A stretch of 5,672 nucleotides of DNA, from contig JAUXNZ010000313.1 in the NCBI GenBank assembly GCA_030682595.1, forward strand, positions 1 to 5,672, given 5' to 3'. How positions within the stretch are numbered: the first letter of the stretch is position 1; the number at the start of each line of letters is the position of its first letter. Position numbers and translations under genes: made by a program. The DNA comes from Rhodocyclaceae bacterium (lineage in GTDB: Bacteria; Pseudomonadota; Gammaproteobacteria; Burkholderiales; Rhodocyclaceae). The notes beneath the pieces are model-generated. The model had not been told where the DNA came from, did no database searches, and saw nothing but the letters and a program-made list of their open reading frames with translations. Below, in pieces: positions 1 to 5,534 of the stretch.

Positions 1-7
1 AGTTCGT

Positions 8-331
8 TCAAACTTTTGCCGACATGCCGCAAAAGACTTCGCGCATCAGTCCGACCAGTTGCAGGGTGCGCTGGTCGGCGACCCGATAGTAAACCCGATT
101 GGCGTCCTTGCGGGTGGCCAGCACACCCTTGTCGCGCAAGATGGCCAGATGCTGGGAAATATTGCTCTGCGAGGTGCCGACCGCCTCGACGATGTCCTGC
201 ACGCAGATTTCCTGGTCGCCGAGAAAGCAAAGCATTTTCAGGCGCAGGGGGTGGGAAATGGCTTTCAGCGCACGCGCGGCGGTTTCCACCTGCTCATCAT
301 GAGCCATCATTTCGGCAATGCTGTTGTCCAT
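8..331 (-). CDS. ArsR-family regulator with SqrR/BigR/HlyU-type cysteine pair
   Basis: This 107-residue protein is a complete single-domain winged-helix repressor of the ArsR/SmtB family, expected to act as a cytoplasmic dimer. The recognition-helix region carries the family signature SQSNISQHLAILRDKG (residues 54-69), followed by the beta-wing (about 70-84, TRKDANRVYYRV). There is no CxC metal site of the ArsR/CadC type in the alpha-3 helix. Instead Cys35 (RLKMLCFL, alpha-2) and Cys101 (REVFC, alpha-5) align without gaps with Cys38 and Cys104 of Vibrio HlyU, the same pair that forms di- or polysulfide bridges in SqrR and BigR. A third cysteine, Cys43, is extra. I therefore infer a reactive-sulfur or redox sensor rather than a metal sensor. 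The chosen ATG (329-331) gives a normal N-terminus, although no strong Shine-Dalgarno precedes it; Met8 or Met9 are alternatives. The gene ends 7 bp from the window edge, so any co-transcribed target gene lies outside. Family call is very sure, ligand inferred. Confidence 0.95.
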   Translation of the reverse strand: MDNSIAEMMAHDEQVETAARALKAISHPLRLKMLCFLGDQEICVQDIVEAVGTSQSNISQHLAILRDKGVLATRKDANRVYYRVADQRTLQLVGLMREVFCGMSAKV

Positions 332-374
332 GGCGGTGCGCTTTCGGTATAGAGGAGGGATGGAAAATCGGCAT

Positions 375-380
375 ATTATA
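375..380 (-). promoter_or_regulatory. Predicted -10 element of the ArsR-family gene
   Basis: Read on the minus strand this is a perfect TATAAT. With a 17-bp spacer the -35 hexamer would be TCGGCG (398-403), which matches TTGACA at only three positions. Transcription would begin near 368, giving a leader of about 37 nt before the ATG at 331. The dyad at 381-394 fills most of the spacer. Prediction from sequence only. Confidence 0.45.
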
Positions 381-407
381 GAATACTGCTATTCCCGCGC
401 CGATAAT
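379..407 (+). promoter_or_regulatory. Possible sigma70 promoter for gpmA and the downstream operon
   Basis: GATAAT (402-407) differs from the -10 consensus at one position. Spaced 17 bp upstream is TAGAAT (379-384), a poor -35. Transcription would start near 414, leaving about 40 nt before the gpmA ATG. No clear Shine-Dalgarno is visible in CTTATTCGCCCCGTACC just before the ATG. A second -10-like hexamer, TATCAT (418-423), lacks a -35 partner. This 122-bp divergent gap is the only sizeable non-coding stretch before the five-gene plus-strand run, so a promoter must lie here or inside the regulator gene; the exact position is uncertain. Confidence 0.3.
381..394. promoter_or_regulatory. Perfect inverted repeat, candidate ArsR operator
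   Basis: GAATA (381-385), spacer CTGC (386-389) and TATTC (390-394) form a perfect 5-bp dyad in an AT-rich patch of an otherwise GC-rich window. AT-rich dyads next to their own promoter are the usual binding sites of ArsR-family dimers. It lies directly upstream of the TATAAT of the regulator gene, and overlaps the possible -35 of gpmA (379-384). This geometry would give autorepression, and possibly effects on gpmA as well. Binding is inferred; I do not claim a match to a published operator sequence. Confidence 0.45.
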
Positions 408-453
408 GGATTCGCTTTATCATTAGCGCTCTTTCTCTTATTCGCCCCGTACC

Positions 454-1212
454 ATGCCCGTCACCTACAAGCTCGTTCTGCTTCGCCACGGCGAATCCGT
501 CTGGAACAAGGAAAATCGTTTCACCGGCTGGACCGATGTCGGCCTCACCGAAAAGGGCCTCGCCGAGGCCAAGGCGGCCGGTCAGTTGCTGAAGGCTCAG
601 GGCTTCGATTTCGACATTGCCTACACTTCGGTGCTCAAGCGCGCCATCAAGACGCTGTGGCTGACGCTGGAGGAAATGGATCGGATGTGGCTGCCCATCG
701 TCCATTCCTGGCGCCTCAACGAGCGTCACTATGGTGCGCTGCAAGGTCTCAACAAGGCCGAAACCGCGGCCAAATTCGGCGAAGCGCAGGTGAAGCTCTG
801 GCGGCGCGCTTACGACACGCCGCCGCCCGCGCTGGAAACGACCGATCCCCGCTATGAAAGTCATGATCCGCGTTATGCCACATTGGCCCCCGGCCAGTTT
901 CCCACTGCCGAATGCCTGAAGGATACGGTCGAACGCTTTCTGCCCTACTGGTTTGACACCATTGCTCCCGCCATCAAGTCGGGTCGGCGCGTGCTCGTCA
1001 CCGCCCATGGCAACAGCCTGCGCGCGTTGGTCAAATATCTCGACAATATCTCGGATGCCGATATCGTCGGCCTCAATATCCCCACCGGCCAGCCGCTGGT
1101 CTACGAGTTCGACGCCGAGCTGAAGCCGCTGCGTAGTTACTATTTGGGTGATCCGGCCGCCATTGCCGCCGCGGAGGCCGCTGTCGCCAACCAAGGCAAA
1201 GCCAAGGCTTGA
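454..1212 (+). CDS. gpmA: 2,3-bisphosphoglycerate-dependent phosphoglycerate mutase
   Basis: GpmA interconverts 3-phosphoglycerate and 2-phosphoglycerate in glycolysis and gluconeogenesis in the cytoplasm, through a phosphohistidine intermediate primed by 2,3-bisphosphoglycerate. The 252-residue protein has the full histidine phosphatase signature near the N-terminus (LVLLRHGES, with phospho-acceptor His12 and Arg11), then NRFTGWTDVGLTEKG (21-35), the substrate Arg of LKRAIKT (Arg63), the catalytic Glu in RLNERHYGALQG (Glu90), and the second active-site histidine in TAHGNSLR (His185). Length is normal for the dPGM class (about 230-250), with a short Ala/Lys-rich tail (about 236-252) beyond the core. 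The start at 454 puts the RHG motif at the usual distance from the N-terminus. The stop overlaps the TTG start of the next gene by 4 bp. In E. coli and Pseudomonas the mutase ahead of envC is the unrelated, manganese-dependent GpmM/GpmI; here the cofactor-dependent enzyme occupies that place. Confidence 0.97.
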   Translation: MPVTYKLVLLRHGESVWNKENRFTGWTDVGLTEKGLAEAKAAGQLLKAQGFDFDIAYTSVLKRAIKTLWLTLEEMDRMWLPIVHSWRLNERHYGALQGLNKAETAAKFGEAQVKLWRRAYDTPPPALETTDPRYESHDPRYATLAPGQFPTAECLKDTVERFLPYWFDTIAPAIKSGRRVLVTAHGNSLRALVKYLDNISDADIVGLNIPTGQPLVYEFDAELKPLRSYYLGDPAAIAAAEAAVANQGKAKA

Positions 1213-2423
1213 TCCGCCTCCTTTTGTTTGTTCTGTTGTGCTTGCCAGGACTTGTCCTGGCGGCGGGCGAGCGCGAGAAGGCCCGGCTTGAATCGCTGCG
1301 CGAGCAGCGCGCCTCGCTGGAAGGGCAGCTCAAGCAAAGTGAGTCCTCACGGGCGGAAACGGCTGACCAGTTGCGCGATACCGAAAAGGCGATTTCGGCC
1401 GTCGGGCGCAAGCTCCATGCCCTGACGGAAGAGCGTTCGGCCGTCCGCGGCGAACTGGCCGAGCGTGAGCGCGAACTGCAACAGATGGAACGCCAAACCG
1501 CCCAGCGGCAAGCACAACTGGCGCGGCTCCTGCGCCATCAGTTTCGCCCCGGAGGCGCTGATGCACTGGCGGAGCTGCTCTCCGGCAACGATCCGAATGT
1601 CACGGAACGCGACCGCCATTTCATGACCCTGTTGTCACGCGCCCAGGCAGATCTGATCGCCAGCCTGCGTCGCGATGCAGCCGCGACGCGTCGATTGGCC
1701 GGGCAGGTGCAGGAGCGCGCGGAAAAGCTCGCCGAACTGGCCCGGCGCGAGGAGAGCGAGCGGGCCGCCTTGCGGCAGCGCCAGCAGGAGAGGCAAACCG
1801 TGCTGGCCAAACTGTCGAGCCAGATCAAGGTGCAGCGCCGCAAGATCGACACGCTCAAGCAAGACGAGCAACGTCTCGGCAACCTGATCGCCGCGCTGGC
1901 AAAGCGGGCCGTTAAGTCGAAGCCGTTGACTTTGCCCAGGCCGCCTGCTTTGCCGCAGTCGGGCAAGCAGCGTGAGTCCCCCGCTTCTGCAGGCGCGTCG
2001 GCGGAGCCGTCCAATGCCAGGGGCGCCTTCGCCCAGTTGCGCGGCAAGCTGCCGCGACCGGCCGCGGGTGCCACTAGCGGGCGTTTTGGCGCGCGGCGCG
2101 ACGCTGGCCAGACGACATGGAGGGGGCTGTTCATCCGCGCCGCCGAGGGTGGCGAGGTGCGCGCGGTCGCGGCGGGCGTGGTGGTCTTCGCCGACTGGCT
2201 GCGCGGCTACGGCAACCTGCTGATCATCGATCACGATGACGACTTTTTGTCGATTTACGGCAACAACCAGTCGCTGCTTGCCGACGTGGGCCAAAAAGTC
2301 GGCGCCGGCAGGACGGTGGCAACCGTGGGCGCCAGCGGGGGGCAGCCGGAATCGGGTTTATACTTTGAGCTCAGGCATCAGGGACGGGCATTCGATCCCT
2401 TGAAGTGGCTGAGTGCGCCATAA
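1209..2423 (+). CDS. envC: EnvC-like murein hydrolase activator (degenerate LytM/M23 domain)
   Basis: The 404-residue protein begins with a signal peptide (MIRLLLFVLLCLPGLVLA, likely cleaved around residue 18-19), so it acts in the periplasm. Residues about 20-235 are almost entirely Arg/Glu/Gln/Leu-rich heptad-like sequence, a long coiled coil. A Pro/Ser/Ala-rich linker follows (about 236-300), then a C-terminal LytM fold (about 304-402). The LytM domain follows E. coli EnvC closely (VFADWLRGYGNLLII, SIYGNNQS, VGASGGQ, LYFELRHQGRAFDP). The zinc ligands of active M23 endopeptidases are missing: the HxxxD position is lost and the HxH position reads YFE (385-387). It is therefore inferred to activate amidases such as AmiA/AmiB at the septum, under FtsEX in the E. 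coli model, rather than cut peptidoglycan itself. The TTG start (1209-1211) overlaps the gpmA stop; it is supported because it directly begins the signal peptide. A 39-bp gap precedes ctpA. Confidence 0.92.
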   Translation: MIRLLLFVLLCLPGLVLAAGEREKARLESLREQRASLEGQLKQSESSRAETADQLRDTEKAISAVGRKLHALTEERSAVRGELAERERELQQMERQTAQRQAQLARLLRHQFRPGGADALAELLSGNDPNVTERDRHFMTLLSRAQADLIASLRRDAAATRRLAGQVQERAEKLAELARREESERAALRQRQQERQTVLAKLSSQIKVQRRKIDTLKQDEQRLGNLIAALAKRAVKSKPLTLPRPPALPQSGKQRESPASAGASAEPSNARGAFAQLRGKLPRPAAGATSGRFGARRDAGQTTWRGLFIRAAEGGEVRAVAAGVVVFADWLRGYGNLLIIDHDDDFLSIYGNNQSLLADVGQKVGAGRTVATVGASGGQPESGLYFELRHQGRAFDPLKWLSAP

Positions 2424-2452
2424 TCTATCTGCCTTCACTGGTCTATCCCGCC

Positions 2453-2456
2453 GAGG
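2453..2456 (+). promoter_or_regulatory. Ribosome binding site of ctpA
   Basis: GAGG lies 6 nt before the ATG at 2463. It is the clearest plus-strand Shine-Dalgarno in the window and fixes the ctpA start. The other operon members begin in stop-codon overlaps and seem to depend more on translational coupling. Confidence 0.6.
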
Positions 2457-2462
2457 TTTCCC

Positions 2463-3902
2463 ATGCGTAGCAAACTCCAACAAATTGGTCTGGTTTTCGT
2501 CGGTCTGGTTGCCGGCGTGATGCTGAGCCTCAATTTCTCCGCCATCGCCCAGAAAAAAAACGTGGCGGGGCCGCTGCCGGTCGAAGAGTTGCGCAGTTTT
2601 GCCGATGTCTTCAGCGCCATCAAGCAAGGCTATGTCGAGCCGGTCGAGGACAAGCTGCTCATCACCCATGCCATCAGCGGCATGCTGTCCAACCTCGACC
2701 CGCATTCGGCTTATCTCGACGCCGATGCCTTCAAGGATTTGCAGGTATCCACCCAGGGCGAATTCGGCGGCCTGGGCATCGAAGTGGGCATGGAAGACGG
2801 CCTCGTCAAGGTGGTGTCGCCGATCGAGGACACCCCGGCCTTCCGCGCCGGCGTCAAGACCGGCGACCTGATCTACAAGCTCGACGACACACCGGTGAAG
2901 GGCATGACGCTCAATGACGCTGTCAAGAAGATGCGCGGCAAGCCGAAGACCTCGATCAAGCTGACGATTCTGCGCAAGGGTGAAGCCAAGCCGCTCGAAA
3001 TCACCCTGATGCGCGACATCATCAAGGTGCAAAGCGTCAAGTCGAAAATGATCGAGCCCGGCTACGGCTACCTGCGCGTCACCCAGTTTCAGGAAGAGTC
3101 CGCGCCCGACGTGGTCAAGCATCTCGACAAGCTGTTCAAGGCGGAGGTCGGGAAGAAGGAGAAGGATGGCGGCCTGAAGGGTCTGGTGCTCGACCTGCGC
3201 AACGATCCGGGCGGGGTGCTGCATGGCGCGATCGGCGTGGCCGCCGCCTTCCTGCCGGCGGGCAGCGTGGTGGTGACCACCGATGGCCGCATCGAGGATG
3301 CCAAGCGCAAGTACACGGCCAGCAGCGAGGATTACTTGCGCAACGATGGCCGCGAGGATTTCATCAAGAAGCTGCCCGAGGGCGCGCGCACGGTGCCGTT
3401 GGTCGTGCTGGTCAATGGCGGTTCGGCCTCGGCGTCGGAAATTGTCGCGGGCGCGCTGCAGGATCACAAACGCGCCGTGGTGATGGGTACGCAAACCTTC
3501 GGCAAGGGTTCCGTGCAAACGGTGTTGCCGTTGCCGGGGAAGAGCGCAATCAAGCTCACCACGGCGCGTTATTACACGCCGAACGGTCACTCCATCCAGG
3601 CCAAGGGCATCACGCCCGACATCATCGTCGAGGAAACCGCCAACGGCGGCTCGCGTGAGCGGGTGCGCGAGGCCGACCTCGACCGGCATCTGGTGAATGA
3701 CAAGGAAGGCAAGGACGCCGAAAAAGCCGTCCCGCCGAAGAAGGAAAAAGTCGACAAGACCGTGAAGCCGCAGGACAAGGATAAGAGCAAGGACGAGAGC
3801 CACGCTGTTCCGTTCGAGCCGGCATCCAAGGATGACTTTCAACTGACCCAGGCCGTCAATCTGCTCAAGGGCCTAAACGTGATCAACGTGATCAAAAGAT
3901 GA
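2463..3902 (+). CDS. ctpA: Carboxy-terminal processing protease, family S41A
   Basis: CtpA-type serine protease of 479 residues, exported by an N-terminal signal or anchor (hydrophobic about 8-29, possible cleavage after FSAIA). Order of parts: helical N-terminal segment (ELRSFADVFSAIKQGYVEP, LDPHSAYLD), PDZ domain (about 99-173, GLGIEVGMEDG and SPAxxAG-like DTPAFRAGVKTGDLI), then the S41 core (about 195-390). The catalytic Ser/Lys pair is present: Ser323 in GGSASASEI and Lys348 in TFGKGSVQ, 25 residues apart as in E. coli Prc (Ser430/Lys455). Gln352 matches the third catalytic residue of Bacillus CtpB, and Asp334 matches Prc Asp441. A strongly charged Lys/Asp/Glu linker (about 412-445) leads to a short C-terminal helix. 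In Pseudomonas CtpA trims cell-wall hydrolases with a lipoprotein partner; a similar role beside envC is inferred. The stop overlaps the next gene by 4 bp (ATGA). Confidence 0.96.
   Translation: MRSKLQQIGLVFVGLVAGVMLSLNFSAIAQKKNVAGPLPVEELRSFADVFSAIKQGYVEPVEDKLLITHAISGMLSNLDPHSAYLDADAFKDLQVSTQGEFGGLGIEVGMEDGLVKVVSPIEDTPAFRAGVKTGDLIYKLDDTPVKGMTLNDAVKKMRGKPKTSIKLTILRKGEAKPLEITLMRDIIKVQSVKSKMIEPGYGYLRVTQFQEESAPDVVKHLDKLFKAEVGKKEKDGGLKGLVLDLRNDPGGVLHGAIGVAAAFLPAGSVVVTTDGRIEDAKRKYTASSEDYLRNDGREDFIKKLPEGARTVPLVVLVNGGSASASEIVAGALQDHKRAVVMGTQTFGKGSVQTVLPLPGKSAIKLTTARYYTPNGHSIQAKGITPDIIVEETANGGSRERVREADLDRHLVNDKEGKDAEKAVPPKKEKVDKTVKPQDKDKSKDESHAVPFEPASKDDFQLTQAVNLLKGLNVINVIKR
3876..3893 (+). repeat. 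Tandem duplication of a 9-bp unit in the 3' end of ctpA
   Basis: AACGTGATC occurs twice in direct tandem (3876-3884 and 3885-3893), encoding Asn-Val-Ile twice near the CtpA C-terminus. The unit keeps frame, so it only lengthens the tail by three residues. It ends 5 bp before the start codon of the next gene. It looks like a recent slippage duplication. Confidence 0.7.
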
Positions 3903-4363
3903 ACCCCGAGCGCGCCCGCCTGCTACGTGATCAGGAGCGCGGCCTGCACCGGCCGCATGCCCTGGCGCCGCAGGCGGGTACGCGCAAGCATCGCGAGATC
4001 CGCTTCTGCAAGCTGAAGAGTTGCCAGATTGCCGATGCGACGGCCCTGTTGGCCACCCTGGCCAATCTGGAAATCGCCCCCGGCGTTCAGCCCAACGGCA
4101 TTGCGGTCTGGTACGAAGTCGCCGACCACAGCATGGAAGCGCTGGAAACGCTGCTGATCGAGCGGGGCTTTCATCTGGAAAACACGCTCTACTGCAAGCT
4201 CATCCGCGCCCTGGTTTATTTCACCGAGGAAACCCAGCGGCGCAACATGGGCCAGCCCGAGCGGCTGATCAAGAAGTCGCACGAGGTCTATTCCCAGGCC
4301 TGGGAACATCATCCGCACGGCGACCACGACGACACGCCGCCCGAGCTGCGCGAGTACAAATGA
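3899..4363 (+). CDS. Conserved-looking hypothetical protein with His/Asp-rich tail
   Basis: I do not recognise a named family in this 154-residue protein. No signal peptide or membrane segment is visible, so it is probably cytoplasmic. Residues 1-35 are rich in Arg and His and low in hydrophobics. Residues about 34-105 look like a compact alternating alpha/beta domain (IRFCKLKSC, a helix through ATALLATLANLE, strand GIAVWYEV, helix SMEALETLLIERG, strand LYCKLIRAL), which could be a ferredoxin-like fold; that is a guess from pattern. Cys37, Cys42 and Cys99 are present. The C-terminal part is helical (about 107-136) and ends in HHPHGDHDD (137-145), a cluster that could bind metal ions. Start and stop each overlap a neighbour by 4 bp (ATGA with ctpA and ATGA with moeB), which supports a real, translationally coupled gene. 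Codon use resembles its neighbours. Function unknown; coupling to an E1-like enzyme may point to cofactor or sulfur chemistry. Confidence 0.85.
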   Translation: MNPERARLLRDQERGLHRPHALAPQAGTRKHREIRFCKLKSCQIADATALLATLANLEIAPGVQPNGIAVWYEVADHSMEALETLLIERGFHLENTLYCKLIRALVYFTEETQRRNMGQPERLIKKSHEVYSQAWEHHPHGDHDDTPPELREYK

Positions 4364-5109
4364 CCGATGATGAGTTGCTGCGCTACTCGCGCCATATCCT
4401 GCTGCCGCAGATCGGCATCGAGGGTCAGGAAAGGCTGCTCGGCGCGCGGGCGCTGGTCCTCGGCGCCGGCGGCCTGGGTTCGCCCGCCGCCCTCTATCTC
4501 GCCTCCGCCGGTATCGGCACCCTGGTGCTCGCCGACGGTGATACGGTCGACCTCACCAATCTGCAGCGGCAGATTCTGCATCGCACGGCCGCCATCGGCC
4601 AGCCCAAGGTAGCCTCCGGCGCCGCTACGCTGGCCGCGATCAATTCCGCATGCCGGGTGATTCCCCTGCAGGAGAGGCTCGCCGGTGAGCGGCTGGCGGA
4701 TGAAGTTGCCGCCGCCGACGTGGTGCTCGATTGTTCCGACAACTTTGTCACCCGTCACGCCGTCAATCGCGCCTGCGTGGCGCATGGCAAGCCGCTGGTT
4801 TCTGGCGCGGCCATTCGCTTCGATGGCCAGGTCGCGGTATTCGATTCGCGTAAAGCTGAATCACCCTGCTATCACTGCCTGTTTCCCGAGGCCGCGGATG
4901 TCGAGGAGGTGCGCTGCGCGACGATGGGCGTGTTCGCGCCGCTCGTCGGCATCATCGGCGCCACGCAGGCCGCCGAAGCACTCAAGCTCGTGATTGGCTG
5001 CGGTGAGACGCTCGCCGGCCGCCTGTTGCTGCTCGACGGCCTGGCGATGGAGTGGCGCAGCATCACCGTGCCGCGCGATCCGGGTTGTCTCGTTTGTGCC
5101 GAACGCTGA
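4360..5109 (+). CDS. moeB: MoeB/ThiF-type E1-like adenylyltransferase
   Basis: This 249-residue enzyme belongs to the MoeB/ThiF/HesA family, which adenylates the C-terminal glycine of a small ubiquitin-like sulfur carrier (MoaD or ThiS) so that it can take up sulfur for molybdopterin or thiamine synthesis. Visible are the N-terminal RYSRHILLPQIGIEGQ (8-23) with Arg11, the ATP-binding loop GAGGLGSP (35-42), the acidic end of strand two (Asp59) with NLQRQ (67-71, Arg70), Lys83, and LDCSDN with Asp127 (Asp130 in E. coli MoeB). Structural zinc is expected on Cys170/Cys173 and Cys243/Cys246. Cys186 (VRCATMG) matches E. coli MoeB Cys187 and ThiF Cys184. The same frame stays open upstream to 4021, but homology begins at MTDDELLRYS, so the ATG at 4360 is chosen; it overlaps the previous stop. 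No moaD or thiS is nearby, so MoeB versus ThiF is not settled; the full family match is certain. Confidence 0.93.
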   Translation: MTDDELLRYSRHILLPQIGIEGQERLLGARALVLGAGGLGSPAALYLASAGIGTLVLADGDTVDLTNLQRQILHRTAAIGQPKVASGAATLAAINSACRVIPLQERLAGERLADEVAAADVVLDCSDNFVTRHAVNRACVAHGKPLVSGAAIRFDGQVAVFDSRKAESPCYHCLFPEAADVEEVRCATMGVFAPLVGIIGATQAAEALKLVIGCGETLAGRLLLLDGLAMEWRSITVPRDPGCLVCAER

Positions 5110-5123
5110 AAGTCGGCGCTGGC

Positions 5124-5136
5124 GGGACGGCGTCCC
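5124..5136. other. Short GC-rich hairpin between convergent genes
   Basis: GGGAC (5124-5128) and GTCCC (5132-5136) form a perfect 5-bp stem around GGC. It lies in the 26-bp gap between moeB and the FKBP gene and touches the FKBP stop codon. No run of T follows on either strand, so it is a weak candidate for a bidirectional terminator at best. It might instead be a remnant of an intergenic repeat. Confidence 0.35.
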
Positions 5137-5480
5137 TACAGGATTTGCAGCAACTCCACCTCGAACACCAGCGTGGCATTCGGCGGAATCACGCCGCCGG
5201 CGCCGCGCGCGCCGTAGCCGAGGTTGGGCGGGATGGTCAGCTTGCGTGTGCCGCCGACCTTCATGCCCTGCACGCCTTCGTCCCAGCCGGCGATGACCTG
5301 ACGGCCGCCGAGCGGGACATCGAAGGGGTCATTGCGATCCTTGCTGGAGTCGAACTTGCTGCCATTGGCGAGCCAGCCGGTGTAGTGCACCGATACGGTT
5401 TGACCGGCGGTGGCGGTGTCGCCAGATCCCTCGACGATCTCCTCAATAATCAGGCCGCTGGATGTGGTGGTTTGGGTCAT
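5136..5480 (-). CDS. FKBP-type peptidyl-prolyl cis-trans isomerase
   Basis: A single-domain FKBP of 114 residues, close to the size of human FKBP12, expected to catalyse cis-trans isomerisation of Xaa-Pro bonds during protein folding. There is no signal peptide, so it is probably cytoplasmic. The active-site pocket residues of FKBP12 are all recognisable: Tyr33 (VHYTGWL), Phe43 and Asp44 (KFDSS), Val62, Ile63 and Trp66 (QVIAGWDEGV), Tyr89 (NLGYG) and Phe106 (ATLVFEVELL). There is no inserted chaperone flap as in SlyD or FkpB. The bulge FDSSKDRNDPFDVPLG is typical of bacterial short FKBPs. The ATG (5478-5480) is fixed by a strong Shine-Dalgarno 6 nt upstream. The gene converges on the moeB operon and follows an unidentified gene on the same strand after 54 nt, so it may be co-transcribed with it. 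Confidence 0.96.
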   Translation of the reverse strand: MTQTTTSSGLIIEEIVEGSGDTATAGQTVSVHYTGWLANGSKFDSSKDRNDPFDVPLGGRQVIAGWDEGVQGMKVGGTRKLTIPPNLGYGARGAGGVIPPNATLVFEVELLQIL

Positions 5481-5486
5481 GCGTTT

Positions 5487-5492
5487 CTCCTT
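5487..5492 (-). promoter_or_regulatory. Ribosome binding site of the FKBP gene
   Basis: On the minus strand this reads AAGGAG, a near-perfect Shine-Dalgarno, 6 nt before the ATG at 5480. It is the strongest ribosome binding site in the window and suggests high translation. Confidence 0.8.
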
Positions 5493-5494
5493 GT

Positions 5495-5508
5495 TAAAAC
5501 GGGTTTTA
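5495..5508. promoter_or_regulatory. AT-rich near-palindrome upstream of the FKBP gene
   Basis: TAAAAC (5495-5500), GG, GTTTTA (5503-5508) is a perfect 6-bp inverted repeat with a 2-bp centre. It lies 2 bp upstream of the FKBP Shine-Dalgarno. The centre is too small for a stable RNA loop unless the inner pair opens, so a protein-binding site is as likely as a leader hairpin. GATAAA (minus strand, 5505-5510) overlaps it and could be a weak -10, but the nearest -35-like TTGAAC (5533-5538) is 22 bp away, too far for a normal promoter. Confidence 0.35.
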
Positions 5509-5513
5509 TCGCT

Positions 5514-5528
5514 GGGCGGTAGCCCGCC
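5514..5528. other. GC-rich hairpin downstream of the partial gene
   Basis: GGCGG (5515-5519) can pair with CCGCC (5524-5528) around TAGC; an alternative pairing is GGGC (5514-5517) with GCCC (5522-5525). On the minus strand it lies 6 nt past the stop of the partial gene and ahead of the FKBP gene. No T-run follows directly on the minus strand, so it may stabilise or attenuate the transcript rather than end it. Confidence 0.35.
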
Positions 5529-5534
5529 GTAGGT

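Noticed and set aside
376..1194. 272-codon open frame antisense to gpmA
   Set aside because: The sense strand encodes complete GpmA; the antisense product shows no family signature and would run across the divergent promoter region.
2359..2364. TATACT as an internal promoter for ctpA in the end of envC
   Set aside because: No -35-like hexamer lies at a suitable distance, and the close gene spacing is explained by an operon.
1209..2423. Active M23 peptidoglycan endopeptidase
   Set aside because: The zinc-binding HxxxD and HxH positions are replaced, as in EnvC, so catalysis is not supported.
2358..3842. 494-codon open frame antisense to ctpA
   Set aside because: It mirrors ctpA codon by codon in GC-rich DNA and has no recognisable motif, while the sense strand has a full S41 protease with catalytic residues.
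4021..4359. N-terminal extension of the MoeB-like protein in the same open frame
   Set aside because: The extension overlaps the whole second half of the 154-residue gene, has a shadow-like Arg/Ala/His composition, and family similarity begins at the ATG at 4360.
5124..5136. Hairpin as a true intrinsic terminator
   Set aside because: The stem is only 5 bp and no U-run follows on either strand; kept only as a hairpin.
5052..5522. 156-codon plus-strand frame across the FKBP gene
   Set aside because: It is antisense to a complete FKBP domain with a strong ribosome binding site and overlaps the end of moeB.
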